From: Aquisalimonas sp. 2447
GTDB lineage: Bacteria > Pseudomonadota > Gammaproteobacteria > Nitrococcales > Aquisalimonadaceae
NCBI RefSeq assembly: GCF_012044895.1
Contig: NZ_CP050695.1
Location: 464,501 to 528,500 of the forward strand
DNA length: 64,000 nucleotides
Direction of reading: 5' to 3'
Positions within the stretch are counted from its first letter, which is position 1. Every line of letters starts with the position of its first letter. The notes beneath the pieces were generated by a model. It was not told the DNA's origin and did not search any database. It worked only from the letters and a program-made list of their open reading frames with translations. The position numbers were made by a program, and so were the translations under genes. Of this stretch, positions 45,670 through 54,555 are shown in pieces.

Positions 45670-46848
45670 ATGGAAGAGGCGGTCATTGTAGCGGCACACC
45701 GGAGTGCCGTCGGCGGCTTTGGCGGCTCGTTGTCGAGCCTGACAGCGGTGCAGCTGGGTACCCAGGTGATCCGGGGCACGCTGGAGCGCGCGGGGGTTTC
45801 GCCGGAGCAGGTCGACGAGGTCATCCTCGGGCAGGTGCTCACCGCCGGCGCTGGCCAGAACCCGGCGCGGCAGTCTTCCATTCATGCGGGCATCCCGGAT
45901 CGCGTTCCGGCGATGACCATCAACAAGGTCTGCGGCAGCGGGCTCAAGGCGGTGTCCATGGCCGCCCAGGCCATTGCCCTGGGGGATGCGGAAATCATCG
46001 TTGCCGGTGGCCAGGAGAGCATGAGCCAGTCGGCTCACGTGCTGCCGAACTCCCGCAACGGCCAGCGCATGGGTGACTGGAAGCTCGACGACACCATGAT
46101 CCGTGATGGCCTGTGGGACGCCTTCAATCAGTACCACATGGGCGTCACTGCGGAGAATCTGGCGGAAAAGTACAGCATCTCCCGCCAGGAGCAGGACGAG
46201 TTCGCGGCGCAGTCCCAGCAACGGGCGGTGGCTGCCATGGAGGCCGGTCACTTCCGCGAGCAGATCATTCCCATGGAGGTGCCCCAGCGCAAGGGAGATC
46301 CGGTCAAGGTGGACACCGACGAGCACCCCAAGGCCGGGACCACCGCCGAAAGTCTGAGCAAGCTGCGTGCGGCCTTCGCCAAGGAGGGGACGGTGACCGC
46401 CGGCAACGCCTCCGGCATCAACGATGGTGCCGCGGTGGTGCTGGTGATGTCGGCGAGCAAGGCCAAGGAGTTGGGGCTGGAGCCGCTGGCGCGCATCAGT
46501 GCATACGCCAGTGCCGGTGTCGACCCGGCCATCATGGGGTCCGGGCCGGTACCTGCGACGCAGCGCTGCCTAAAACGGGCGGGCTGGGACGTCGGCGACC
46601 TGGACCTGGTGGAGGCCAACGAGGCCTTTGCCGCCCAGGCATTGGCGGTCAGCCGTGAACTCAAGTGGGACATGGACCGGGTCAATGTCAACGGCGGTGC
46701 CATCGCTCTGGGGCATCCCATCGGTGCGTCGGGGTGCCGAGTGCTGGTAACCTTGTTGCACGAGATGAAGCGCCGCGATGTCAGCAAGGGTCTTGCCACC
46801 TTGTGCATCGGCGGTGGTCAGGGGGTCGCGCTCGCCGTGTCCCGCTGA
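45670..46848 (+). CDS. phaA: Acetyl-CoA acetyltransferase
   Basis: A 392-residue biosynthetic thiolase that condenses two acetyl-CoA into acetoacetyl-CoA, the first step to polyhydroxybutyrate. Catalytic residues are Cys88 ([11 protein letters not shown]), His in [13 protein letters not shown] and the second Cys in [11 protein letters not shown]. The ATG at 45670 follows GGAGG; a GTG two codons earlier is less well placed. It is followed by phaR and phaB, which fixes its role in PHB rather than fatty-acid breakdown. Confidence 0.92.
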   Translation: MEEAVIVAAHRSAVGGFGGSLSSLTAVQLGTQVIRGTLERAGVSPEQVDEVILGQVLTAGAGQNPARQSSIHAGIPDRVPAMTINKVCGSGLKAVSMAAQAIALGDAEIIVAGGQESMSQSAHVLPNSRNGQRMGDWKLDDTMIRDGLWDAFNQYHMGVTAENLAEKYSISRQEQDEFAAQSQQRAVAAMEAGHFREQIIPMEVPQRKGDPVKVDTDEHPKAGTTAESLSKLRAAFAKEGTVTAGNASGINDGAAVVLVMSASKAKELGLEPLARISAYASAGVDPAIMGSGPVPATQRCLKRAGWDVGDLDLVEANEAFAAQALAVSRELKWDMDRVNVNGGAIALGHPIGASGCRVLVTLLHEMKRRDVSKGLATLCIGGGQGVALAVSR

Positions 46849-46903
46849 ACCCAGCCATGGCCGCGGGGGCTGCCCCGCGGCCTCGTGCAAGGAACTGGTT
46901 AGT

Positions 46904-47461
46904 ATGAGCAACGATGACGTTCGCATCATCAAGAAATACCCCAATCGCCGCCTGTACGACACGGCCATCAGCAGCTACATCACGCTGGCCGACGTCAAGC
47001 GGCTGGTGCTGGACGGCGTCGACTTCCAGGTTGTCGACGCCAAGAGCCGGGATGACCTGACCCGGACCATTCTTCTGCAGATCATCAGCGAGGAGGAAGA
47101 GGGCGGCGAGCCCATCTTCAGCAGTGAACTGCTGGCGCAGATCATCCGCTCCTACGGCGGCAACATGCAGAACCTGCTCACCGATTACCTGGAAAAGAGC
47201 ATGGACATGTGGGCCGAGCAGCAGCGGGCGTTCCGCGAGCAGACCCGCGATTTCATGGACTCCAACCCCATGACCATGCTCACCCAGATCGCTGAACGCA
47301 ATCTCGCCGTTTGGCGGCGCATGAGCGGCGTGAAAGGCCAGGACGAGGACAGTGCCGGTCAACGGCGCGATGACTCCACCCGCGACTCACCCAGAGGTGC
47401 CGGTATGGAAAGCAGCGCTCGCACCGGTGGCCGCAAGGGGCCGTCGCGCTCCCGAGAATAG
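46904..47461 (+). CDS. phaR: Polyhydroxyalkanoate synthesis regulator PhaR
   Basis: A 185-residue regulator with the PHB accumulation N-terminal DNA-binding domain (IIKKYPNRRLYDTAISSYITLADVKRLV) and the central polymer-sensing part (EEGGEPIFSSELLAQIIRSYGG). The tail is low-complexity and charged. PhaR represses phasin and its own genes and lets go when it binds nascent PHB. It is co-directional with phaA, 55 bases behind. Confidence 0.92.
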   Translation: MSNDDVRIIKKYPNRRLYDTAISSYITLADVKRLVLDGVDFQVVDAKSRDDLTRTILLQIISEEEEGGEPIFSSELLAQIIRSYGGNMQNLLTDYLEKSMDMWAEQQRAFREQTRDFMDSNPMTMLTQIAERNLAVWRRMSGVKGQDEDSAGQRRDDSTRDSPRGAGMESSARTGGRKGPSRSRE

Positions 47462-47582
47462 CTTTCCGCAACGCGATCCCCCGCGAACCTGTGGCCAGGC
47501 TGGGGTGGCAGTGCTGCCCCAGGTGCGGTTGAGACCGATGTGGGGGCATGCCTGGAATGTGATCCAGTCGTCATCTTCAAAG

Positions 47583-47611
47583 TTGACAGGTGATCCACCT
47601 GTCCCTATCCT
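47583..47611 (+). promoter_or_regulatory. phaB promoter with perfect 8-bp inverted repeat
   Basis: TTGACA (47583-47588), 17-base spacer, TATCCT (47606-47611). GACAGGTG (47585-47592) and its exact complement CACCTGTC (47596-47603), spaced by ATC, overlap the -35 box and fill the spacer, an ideal repressor site. PhaR encoded just upstream is the obvious candidate, not shown by sequence. Confidence 0.65.
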
Positions 47612-47738
47612 CGATTTCAGGTTATGACGCGATGCACAACGTCACGGATTCCCGTGGCGGCGTTCCGGCGTTATTGCCCCCTGGCGGGGCCCAGTCATGT
47701 GCCGGAGATCCCGGCGGAACAACCGAAGAGAGGCACCC

Positions 47739-48485
47739 ATGACGAATCGAGTTGCGCTTGTCACCGGCGGTAACGGTGGTATTGGTACCGAGGTCTGCAA
47801 ATACCTGTCGGCGCTCGGGTATACCGTGGTCAGTACCTGTGTGAACGCCGACAAGGAAGACATTCTCGGCTGGCAGGAAGAACTGCAGGCGGAAGGGCAC
47901 CAGGTCAATTGGGTCGAGTGCGACGTGTCCGATTTCAATGCCTGCGGTGCCATGGCGGAAAAGGTCGAGGGCGAGTACGGGCCGGTGGATGTGCTGGTGA
48001 ACCTGGCCGGCATTACCCGGGATGCCTTTATCCACAAGATGGAGAAGGACGCCTGGGATGCCGTCATCAACGTCAACCTGACCAGCGCCTTCAATGTCAC
48101 GCGCAACCTCATCGATAACATGCGCAGCCGCGGTTTCGGCCGCATCATCAACATCTCGTCGGTGAACGGGCAGACAGGCCAGTTTGGACAGACCAACTAC
48201 TCGGCAGCCAAGGCCGGGCTGCACGGTTTCACCATGGCGCTGGCCAAGGAAGGGGCCCGCAAGGGGATTACCGCCAATACCGTGTCCCCCGGTTACATCA
48301 ACACGTCCATGACCGCCGCCATCCCCGACGAGGTCAAGGAGCAGATCCTGGCCCAGGTGCCCGCGGGACGCATGGGTCGTCCGGACGAGATCGCGCGCGT
48401 CGTGGCGTTCCTGGCGGCGGACGAGTCCGAGTACATCAACGGCGCCAACATTCCCGTTAATGGCGCCCTGTTCACCAGCTTCTGA
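47739..48485 (+). CDS. phaB: Acetoacetyl-CoA reductase
   Basis: A 248-residue short-chain dehydrogenase that reduces acetoacetyl-CoA to (R)-3-hydroxybutyryl-CoA with NADPH. Cofactor motif VTGGNGGIGTEV, NLAGITRD, active-site Ser (NISSVNGQTGQFGQ) and Tyr-x-x-x-Lys (YSAAK) are intact. The ATG at 47739 follows GAAGAGAGG. It has its own promoter and is followed by the small-RNA region. Confidence 0.93.
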   Translation: MTNRVALVTGGNGGIGTEVCKYLSALGYTVVSTCVNADKEDILGWQEELQAEGHQVNWVECDVSDFNACGAMAEKVEGEYGPVDVLVNLAGITRDAFIHKMEKDAWDAVINVNLTSAFNVTRNLIDNMRSRGFGRIINISSVNGQTGQFGQTNYSAAKAGLHGFTMALAKEGARKGITANTVSPGYINTSMTAAIPDEVKEQILAQVPAGRMGRPDEIARVVAFLAADESEYINGANIPVNGALFTSF

Positions 48486-48521
48486 GCTTCGTGGACAGGG
48501 CGGCAGCCGGCGGCAAAGTGC

Positions 48522-48550
48522 TTGACGCCAAGGGTCTGTCGGGATAAGTT
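48522..48550 (+). promoter_or_regulatory. Candidate promoter of small RNA 1
   Basis: TTGACG (48522-48527), 17-base spacer, TAAGTT (48545-48550). The -10 is weak but the -35 is good; start of RNA expected near 48557. Confidence 0.4.
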
Positions 48551-48556
48551 AGTGCG

Positions 48557-48719
48557 GTGCAACATGGCGGCGCGCCACTTGGGGCGCGCCGTTCGCCAGC
48601 AAGGTCTTTAGCGGGTGCTGGCCCGTATGAATTCGCCGGTTCGCGAAGCCGGTCCGCTTCTCCTCCAGGCGACTCCCAAGTCGCCCTTTATGCCCCCTCA
48701 CCCGAGGGGGCTTTTTTTT
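48557..48719 (+). ncRNA. Small RNA candidate 1 with anti-SD motif and intrinsic terminator
   Basis: A non-coding segment of stacked hairpins: CGGCGCGCC/GGCGCGCCG (48568-48591), CCGG...CCGG near 48640, GGCGACT-CCCA-AGTCGCC (48668-48685), then the terminator GCCCCCT/AGGGGGC followed by eight T (48692-48719). Between the second and third hairpins is the unpaired CTTCTCCTCC (48657-48666), which can pair with Shine-Dalgarno sequences. The 65 bases 48656-48720 recur exactly 336 bases downstream. It might instead be released from the phaB 3' untranslated region. Confidence 0.65.
48692..48719 (+). terminator. Rho-independent terminator of small RNA 1 / phaB
   Basis: 7-bp stem GCCCCCT/AGGGGGC, 6-base loop, followed by TTTTTTTT. 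Confidence 0.9.
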
Positions 48720-48800
48720 GCCCGGACCCCTGAAACTTACTACAGACAGAGTTGTACTCCTTACTGGTAGGTAAGAATGCAGGAAATTTTACGGCAAGTG

Positions 48801-48829
48801 TTGACAGACAGGTTGGTCTTGGATAAAAT
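48801..48829 (+). promoter_or_regulatory. Strong sigma70 promoter of small RNA 2
   Basis: Perfect TTGACA (48801-48806), 17-base spacer, TAAAAT (48824-48829). The start lies near 48836. GACAGGTT in the spacer shares a half-site with the phaB operator. Confidence 0.7.
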
Positions 48830-48835
48830 GCTGCA

Positions 48836-49055
48836 GAGCAACATAGGGAAAGCAAAAAAACGGGAGCACAGAAGCTCCCCGATATTTGCGCCCTTCTTGT
48901 TCTTGATTTAGTTGGCTTTGTGGTTGTCAGGTCTCACCAGCGAGACCGGAGCGCTTAACCAGCATGGATTACCCGGTTCTCTGACCGGTCTGCTTCTCCT
49001 CCAGGCGACTCCCAAGTCGCCCTTTATGCCCCCTCACCCGAGGGGGCTTTTTTTT
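48836..49055 (+). ncRNA. Small RNA candidate 2, paralogue of candidate 1
   Basis: About 220 bases without an open frame. GGGAGC/GCTCCC hairpin near 48862, GGTCTC/GAGACC near 48930-48948, CCGGT/ACCGG near 48974-48987, then the identical 65-base module 48992-49056: CTTCTCCTCC (48993-49002), GGCGACT/AGTCGCC and terminator with eight T ending at 49055. The 5' halves of the two RNAs are unrelated, so they share a 3' regulatory head with different leaders. The strong promoter ahead of it makes this the better supported of the pair. Confidence 0.72.
49028..49055 (+). terminator. Rho-independent terminator of small RNA 2
   Basis: Same stem-loop as at 48692-48719 followed by eight T. Confidence 0.9.
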
Positions 49056-49186
49056 GGCCGCTGCCCGTGCGGATCAAGACAGCTTCCTAATGACTGCATT
49101 GTAGTCATGCCGAGACACATGGCAAGCATTTTTGTTGCTGCGTCGCAACAGTGTGTCCGGCCAGGCACAAGTGACGTTCCCGGGCA

Positions 49187-50203
49187 TCACCACGAGGCGA
49201 CCTCGCCGCTGGTGTCCAGCCAACTGCCGATGGCCGGTGCCAGTGTCCGCTGGGACCGCCGACTGACAAACAGGCCCAGGTGCCCCCCGGGTTCCAATCG
49301 CGATGTCACAACGCCGGCCGGCAACCACTCCTGCAGTGCCAGCGCCGACTCGGCGGGTACCAGGTGGTCTCTGTATGCCGCGACGTTGAGCACCGGAGTA
49401 CGCAATGCGTCAAGCCTCACGCGGTGCCCGCCCAGGTCCAGCACCCCCCTGGCAAGGCGGTTCTCCCGGTACAGCCAGTGCACGGTCTCCTGTACCAGCC
49501 GGGCAGGCTGGTCCGGGCAGTCATACATCCACGCCTCCATCCGCTGCCAGCGTTGCCTGGCTTCCTCGGGGGTGTCCGCACCCGGTCGATAACGCCGTAC
49601 GGCGAGGTCCGTCAGTCGCAGGCTCGCAAAAGCAGCCGCGAGTTCCGTCCCCGACACGTTGCGGGACTGACTCACTGGGGCTGCCGCGCGCAGTAGCCGC
49701 CCCAGGCGGTGTTCGCCGCGTTGTGTGTCCACCGGCGTTGCCAGTAGCACCAGGCGGCGGATGCGTGCCGGGAACACGGTGGCGTGGATCAGTGCCAGCA
49801 ACCCACCCTGACAGATCCCGAGCACGTCCACGTTGTCGACGCCCCGGTATCGACACAGCGCATCCAGCGCCTGCCGCGGGAACCGCAGGGCATAGTCCGC
49901 CAGGCCCAGCAGCCGTTGCCAGGGGGCGGGGTCGTCCCAGCACAACAGATAGACGTCGCGTCCCTGTTCGATCAGACGCCGCACCATGCTGTGCCGGGCG
50001 TCCAGGTCCAGCAGCGTAGGCCGATTGATCAGGGAATAGACGATGCACACCGGCGGCCCGTCGGCGGACGACTCCGTATAGCGATACAGCCGCCAGGGAG
50101 AGCGCCCGGCGATCTCCTCCCGGGGTGCGACGGACACCGGCTGCTGCGGCAGGGCCGGACCGCCGCCGGTGGCGTCGGGGGAGGGGCGGTGTGGTTCAGT
50201 CAC
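49187..50203 (-). CDS. phaC: Class III polyhydroxyalkanoate synthase catalytic subunit
   Basis: A 338-residue polymerase that adds 3-hydroxybutyryl-CoA units to the growing polyester. The lipase-box-like GICQGG contains nucleophile Cys131; Asp279 (AYRDHLVPAE) and His308 (PGGHLGLF) complete the triad. Length about 340 and a separate PhaE fit class III, typical of purple sulfur bacteria. The GTG at 50203 overlaps the phaE stop by eight bases, so translation is coupled. The Gln/Pro-rich leader is short. Confidence 0.9.
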   Translation of the reverse strand: MTEPHRPSPDATGGGPALPQQPVSVAPREEIAGRSPWRLYRYTESSADGPPVCIVYSLINRPTLLDLDARHSMVRRLIEQGRDVYLLCWDDPAPWQRLLGLADYALRFPRQALDALCRYRGVDNVDVLGICQGGLLALIHATVFPARIRRLVLLATPVDTQRGEHRLGRLLRAAAPVSQSRNVSGTELAAAFASLRLTDLAVRRYRPGADTPEEARQRWQRMEAWMYDCPDQPARLVQETVHWLYRENRLARGVLDLGGHRVRLDALRTPVLNVAAYRDHLVPAESALALQEWLPAGVVTSRLEPGGHLGLFVSRRSQRTLAPAIGSWLDTSGEVASW

Positions 50204-50924
50204 TGTGGTTGCCGTCCCGGCGTAGTTGTCGTACTTCTTCGCGAAGCTCGTCGACCTCGGCGCGGAGGGCATCCGTATCCCGGTCGTGATCGCGATCAAG
50301 CCGATCGACAGCGGCCTCCAGTGCCGCGACGGCACCGGGGCCGGGAAGTCCGAGCGCCGCCGCCGCCGTGTCGAGCACCGACGCTGCCGCCTGCCGAAAC
50401 TCTTCCCGGGTCTGCTGGAGTTCACGAAGCGCCTCGCCGTGGGCAGCGGTCTCAAGGCGCTGATCCCAGGCTTCCTCCATGGCAAGGGACCACTGCTCCG
50501 CAAGCCACCAGGCATCAATGGACTCAGCCGGCATGGTCAGGGCGCGTCCGCGCCAGTGGGCGCCGGCCAGCTCCACCACCTGTTCCAGTTCTCCGGACGC
50601 GGCTTTGGTGGCACTGGCCAGGCGCGCGAACGCCAGTTCGAGCGCCTGCAGCGGGGCGCCGAGATGCGGCCAGCCGGCCAGCAATGGCGCCGCGCCGCGC
50701 AGCCATTGCCCCGCACCGCCAACGCCGACGGCGGGAATGTCCCCGGCGGCGTCCAGGCCGCGAATCGCACCGCGCATCTGTTCGATGACGCGGTCAACGG
50801 CGGTCTCGCGTTCGCTGGAGCCGGCTTCCGTCCGGCGTAGCTCCTGCGCAAGGGGCTCCAGCGACGCAGCCCAGGCCCGAACGGCCCCGCCCGCGTCACC
50901 GAGGTTGCCCGTGTCCCATTCCAT
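50196..50924 (-). CDS. phaE: PHA synthase subunit PhaE
   Basis: A 242-residue mostly helical partner of PhaC. A coiled-coil C-terminus (AALEAAVDRLDRDHDRDTDALRAEVDELREEVRQL) and WWLAEQWSLAMEEAWDQ-like amphipathic helices match PhaE, whose sequence is poorly conserved. Identification rests on size, helical pattern and direct coupling with phaC. It is the first gene of the minus-strand pha unit. Confidence 0.82.
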   Translation of the reverse strand: MEWDTGNLGDAGGAVRAWAASLEPLAQELRRTEAGSSERETAVDRVIEQMRGAIRGLDAAGDIPAVGVGGAGQWLRGAAPLLAGWPHLGAPLQALELAFARLASATKAASGELEQVVELAGAHWRGRALTMPAESIDAWWLAEQWSLAMEEAWDQRLETAAHGEALRELQQTREEFRQAAASVLDTAAAALGLPGPGAVAALEAAVDRLDRDHDRDTDALRAEVDELREEVRQLRRDGNHSD

Positions 50925-50990
50925 ATCCGACTCGCCAGCAGTTGCGATGACGACGAGCAGGATACCGGATGCGGTGGCCCGGGGAATACG

Positions 50991-52442
50991 CTAACGCCGC
51001 TGCCGCTCCATCTCCTGCTGGATCGCCTGGCGGCGGGATACCGCCCGCGAGCGCTGTTGAATCTCCGCTTCCGAGGCGTTGGCAACGCGGTCCAGCTGAT
51101 CCAGGGCGAGACGCAGGTTGCCCTGGTAGTAGTAATGTTCCCCCATGGCCAGCATGCTCTCGTATTGCATGCCCGCCTCGCTGGCGGCCTCCGCGTGCAG
51201 CCGGTGCAGGGCGCCGTCGCCGCCGTGCCGCTGGATGTGCCGCCGTACCAGCTCCCGGGCCTCTGCCGCTTGCTCCAGTCGCAGCTGCTGCCGGGCGGTG
51301 TGTATCACCAGTGGGTACTGCCCGGGGTAGAGTTCCAGCCCCAGGGTCAGCGTCTCCAGCGCTTGCTCCGGGGCTCCGGCAGCGTGCTGGGCCCGTGCCA
51401 GCGCAATGAAGAAGCTCGGATGCTCACCGCGGTCCTCCATCAGCGCCTCGATGTCCTGCACCGCCTGCTCTGCCTCGCCATCCTCCAGTCGGGCCAGTGC
51501 CAGTCCGAAGCGGGCCGCGGCGCTGCGATCGCTTTCCATGTCGTCGTCATCCATTTCCGCCTCGAAGTGCCGGATTGCGGCCTCGGGGTCGTTAGCTCGC
51601 GCCATCAGCATTTTCGCCCTCATGAGACCGAAGGTGATGCTTTCATCCGGGCTGCCATTGCTCAGACTGCGGGCCCTGCCAAGGGATTCTGCGATGCGTG
51701 ACTCGGTGACCGGGTGCGTGCTCAGGTACTCCGGCGGGCGTTGCTGGTGCTGGGTTGCTTCCGCCAGCCGTTCGAAGAAGCGGGGCATGCCTTCGGGATC
51801 AAGGCCGGCATCGGCAAGGATGCGGATGCCGATGTTGTCGGCTTCGCGTTCGTGGGCGCGACTGTAGTTCAGCTGCTGCTGGATGGACCCCGCCATGCCG
51901 CCAATGGCTGCGGCGCCGCCAAGATCGGCGTCCTGGGTGCCCATCAGGATGGCTGCCAGGACGATGCCAAGGGTTTGTAGTCCGCCGCCCCGGGAGTCAT
52001 CCAGCCGGCGGGCGATATGGCGCTGTGACACGTGAGCGATCTCGTGGGCCATCACCGCCGCCAGTTCGCTCTCCGAGCGGGTGCGCTCGATAAGGCCGCG
52101 ATTGATGCCAATATACCCGCCGGGCATGGCAAAGGCGTTCACCGTCGGGCTGTCCACGACGAAGAACGTGTACGCCATGTCCGGTGTGTCGGCCCGGGAG
52201 ACCAGCCGTTGTCCCAGATCCTCTATGTAGTGGCGGAGTTCCGGGTCGTCGCTCATGGGCACCCGGAGCCGCACCTCGCGAATCAGCTGCTGTCCCAGCC
52301 GACGCTCTTCCGGCAACGACAACGTGCGGCTGGCCGGATCGCCCAGATCGGGAAGGCGCACGCGCTCGTCGGCGACCGGGGCCGTCCCGCCCGCCACGGT
52401 GCCGAGCACCAGCGCAATGATGATCATGATGGTACGTTTCAC
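50991..52442 (-). CDS. bepA: Periplasmic M48 metalloprotease BepA
   Basis: A 483-residue protein with signal peptide (KRTIMIIIALVLGTVAGGTA), M48 protease domain with zinc motif MAHEIAHVSQRH and third ligand Glu in AHEREADNIGIRI, and C-terminal TPRs (FFIALARAQHAAGAPEQALETL, MLAMGEHYYYQGNLRLALDQL). BepA degrades or rescues stalled LptD at the BAM complex. The GTG at 52442 gives a normal signal peptide. E. coli BepA is 487 residues, nearly equal. Confidence 0.92.
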   Translation of the reverse strand: MKRTIMIIIALVLGTVAGGTAPVADERVRLPDLGDPASRTLSLPEERRLGQQLIREVRLRVPMSDDPELRHYIEDLGQRLVSRADTPDMAYTFFVVDSPTVNAFAMPGGYIGINRGLIERTRSESELAAVMAHEIAHVSQRHIARRLDDSRGGGLQTLGIVLAAILMGTQDADLGGAAAIGGMAGSIQQQLNYSRAHEREADNIGIRILADAGLDPEGMPRFFERLAEATQHQQRPPEYLSTHPVTESRIAESLGRARSLSNGSPDESITFGLMRAKMLMARANDPEAAIRHFEAEMDDDDMESDRSAAARFGLALARLEDGEAEQAVQDIEALMEDRGEHPSFFIALARAQHAAGAPEQALETLTLGLELYPGQYPLVIHTARQQLRLEQAAEARELVRRHIQRHGGDGALHRLHAEAASEAGMQYESMLAMGEHYYYQGNLRLALDQLDRVANASEAEIQQRSRAVSRRQAIQQEMERQRR

Positions 52443-52625
52443 GGGCTGTTCCCGCTCCCCTCCGATGCCACGGACCGCGCCGGTGCGGGCTGCGTCCGGG
52501 CCGTCGTGGTCATTGTGCTTGCTTGGACCAGCGTCGGCAAAAGCCGTTCCGCGTTTCCTGCGGTTGCGTGGACGCGCTATCATGCCTCGATTCGTCGCTT
52601 TGACCGGCAGGCTCCGGAGTCATTG

Positions 52626-53756
52626 ATGCAGTTGATTCGCGACTGGTTTCGTCGCCACTTCGACAACCCGCAGGTCATTGGCCTGGCTGTGGTGCTGCTG
52701 GCCGGGCTCGCCGGGATCATCTTCCTGGGTAACATTCTGGCGCCGGTGCTGGCGAGTCTGGTGGTGGCGTACCTGCTCGAGGGGATCGTGCGCAAGCTGG
52801 AGTACTGGGGGCTGCCCCGTCTGCTCGCCGTAACCCTGGTGTTCGTGCTGTTCTTCGCCGGACTGCTGCTGGTGTTCTTCGCGTTGATTCCGGTGCTCGT
52901 CAATCAGATCACGCAGTTGGTGGACGAGCTGCCCAAGATCCTGAGCACCAGCCAGTCATTGCTGATGCAGTTGCCGTCGCAGTACCCGCAGCTGTTCTCC
53001 GAGCAGCAGATCTCCGACATGATCTTCGCCATCCGTCGCGAAGCCCTGGACTGGGGCCAGCGGGTGCTCACCCAGTTCTCGTTCCAGTCGGTGGTGGTGG
53101 TCATTACCATGCTGGTCTATCTGGTACTGCTCCCCTTCCTGGTGTTCTTCTTCCTCAAGGACAAGAGGGCGCTGGTGAACTGGGTCACCCAGTACCTGCC
53201 GCGGGATCGCGATCTCCTTGCCACGGTCTGGCACGACGTGGATGCCCAGATCGGCAACTACGTCCGCGGCAAGTTCCTGGAGATTCTCATCGTCTGGGCG
53301 GTGACCTACATCACCTTTTCGCTGCTGGGTCTCTCCTTTGCCATGCTGCTGTCCCTCACCGTGGGCCTGTCGGTCATCATCCCCTACATCGGTGCAGCGG
53401 TGGTGACAGTTCCCGTGGGCCTGATCGCCTACTTCCAGTTCGGCTTCGGGCCGGAGTTCGCCTGGGTCATGATCGCCTATGCCATCATCCAGGCGCTGGA
53501 TGGCAACGTGCTGGTGCCGATCCTGTTTTCCGAAGTGGTCAACCTTCACCCGGTGGCGATCATTGTCGCCATCCTGTTCTTCGGCGGAGTCTGGGGGTTC
53601 TGGGGAATCTTCTTTGCCATTCCGCTGGCGACGGTGATCCAGGCCATTCTCAAGGCCTGGCCGTCCACGGATGCGGGGGGGGATGCGTCCGCGGGCGACT
53701 CAGGCGCCGCCGCCCTCGGGCATGAAGACCAGCAGCCGGGGCTCGAGCAGCGCTGA
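52626..53756 (+). CDS. AI-2E/PerM family membrane protein
   Basis: A 376-residue inner-membrane protein with about eight helices, including NPQVIGLAVVLLAGLAGIIFLG, FVLLFFAG-type helices and the family segment AVVTVPVGLIAYFQFG. The latter part (IIQALDGNVLVPILFSEVVNLHP) is diagnostic for PerM (UPF0118). Members export small molecules or act as Na/H antiporters; no substrate can be named. The C-terminal 30 residues are low-complexity. It is divergent from bepA. Confidence 0.88.
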   Translation: MQLIRDWFRRHFDNPQVIGLAVVLLAGLAGIIFLGNILAPVLASLVVAYLLEGIVRKLEYWGLPRLLAVTLVFVLFFAGLLLVFFALIPVLVNQITQLVDELPKILSTSQSLLMQLPSQYPQLFSEQQISDMIFAIRREALDWGQRVLTQFSFQSVVVVITMLVYLVLLPFLVFFFLKDKRALVNWVTQYLPRDRDLLATVWHDVDAQIGNYVRGKFLEILIVWAVTYITFSLLGLSFAMLLSLTVGLSVIIPYIGAAVVTVPVGLIAYFQFGFGPEFAWVMIAYAIIQALDGNVLVPILFSEVVNLHPVAIIVAILFFGGVWGFWGIFFAIPLATVIQAILKAWPSTDAGGDASAGDSGAAALGHEDQQPGLEQR

Positions 53757-53794
53757 TCGGCCCACCAGTGCCGCTCCCGGTCGCTCAATTGCCT

Positions 53795-54325
53795 TCAGTG
53801 CTTGACCGGTTCGAACACGGCGTCCAGGTTCATCTGGTCACAGAAATCGAGGAACTCTTCCCGCAGTACCGCGATCTGGGTTTCCCCGGGCACCTCCAGA
53901 AGCATGTTCACGGCGAACATCGGAGTGCCGGTGTGAGCCGCGGGATAGCGCGTGGTACTGAGGTCGCGGATATTGATGCCGCGTCCGGAGAAGAACTGGG
54001 CCAGCTGGTGGACGATGCCGGGGTGGTCCATGGCCACCACCTCGACGCTGTAGGGCAGCAGATTGCGGCTGCGTTCCTGCTCCCGGGTCCGCTTCCAGTG
54101 AATGTGCAGACCCAGTTCATCACCAAGCCCCGGCAGCGCGTCCTCAAGCCGCGCCAGGGCATCCCAGCGTCCGTCGATCATCTGCATCACGGCGAATTCG
54201 CCGCCGAGGACTGTCATGCGGCTGTCCACCACGTTGCAGCCGGCGTCGGCGATGGCCCCGGAGAGCCGGTTGATGATCCCGGGGCGGTCTTCCCCGAGTG
54301 CCGTGATGACGAGGTAGTTCTGCAT
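53795..54325 (-). CDS. gcvR: Glycine cleavage system regulator GcvR-like protein
   Basis: A 176-residue protein made of two ACT domains, MQNYLVITALGEDRPGIINRLSGAIADAGCNVVDSRM and YSVEVVAMDHPGIVHQLAQFFSGRGINI. E. coli GcvR binds glycine and restrains the activator GcvA; the same architecture is used elsewhere, so the exact target is not certain. The MQNYLV start at 54325 follows GGGGGAAG. It is divergent from dapA, as in several gammaproteobacteria. Confidence 0.82.
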   Translation of the reverse strand: MQNYLVITALGEDRPGIINRLSGAIADAGCNVVDSRMTVLGGEFAVMQMIDGRWDALARLEDALPGLGDELGLHIHWKRTREQERSRNLLPYSVEVVAMDHPGIVHQLAQFFSGRGINIRDLSTTRYPAAHTGTPMFAVNMLLEVPGETQIAVLREEFLDFCDQMNLDAVFEPVKH

Positions 54326-54555
54326 GCCGCTTCCCCCTGACTGAACACGCGCCGCGCGGAGGAACTGTCGTTCGCTCCGGGTTGTCCTGACGTGCATGGG
54401 ACGGCCGCGTTGCCGCTCCATGCGATAGGGCACGGAGTGTATCACGGCGAGGGTCGGGATCCGTGCCACCGGACGGGGCGAAGGCATGGAGATCCCTTGT
54501 TTGCCCGTGCCGGCAGAAGTACTATGCGGAGTCCAGTTTTGCGGGGGATATGACG

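Noticed and set aside
48557..49055. CsrB/RsmZ-type CsrA-sponging RNA
   Set aside because: Only a few GGA motifs and not in repeated hairpin loops; the conserved part is pyrimidine-rich instead.
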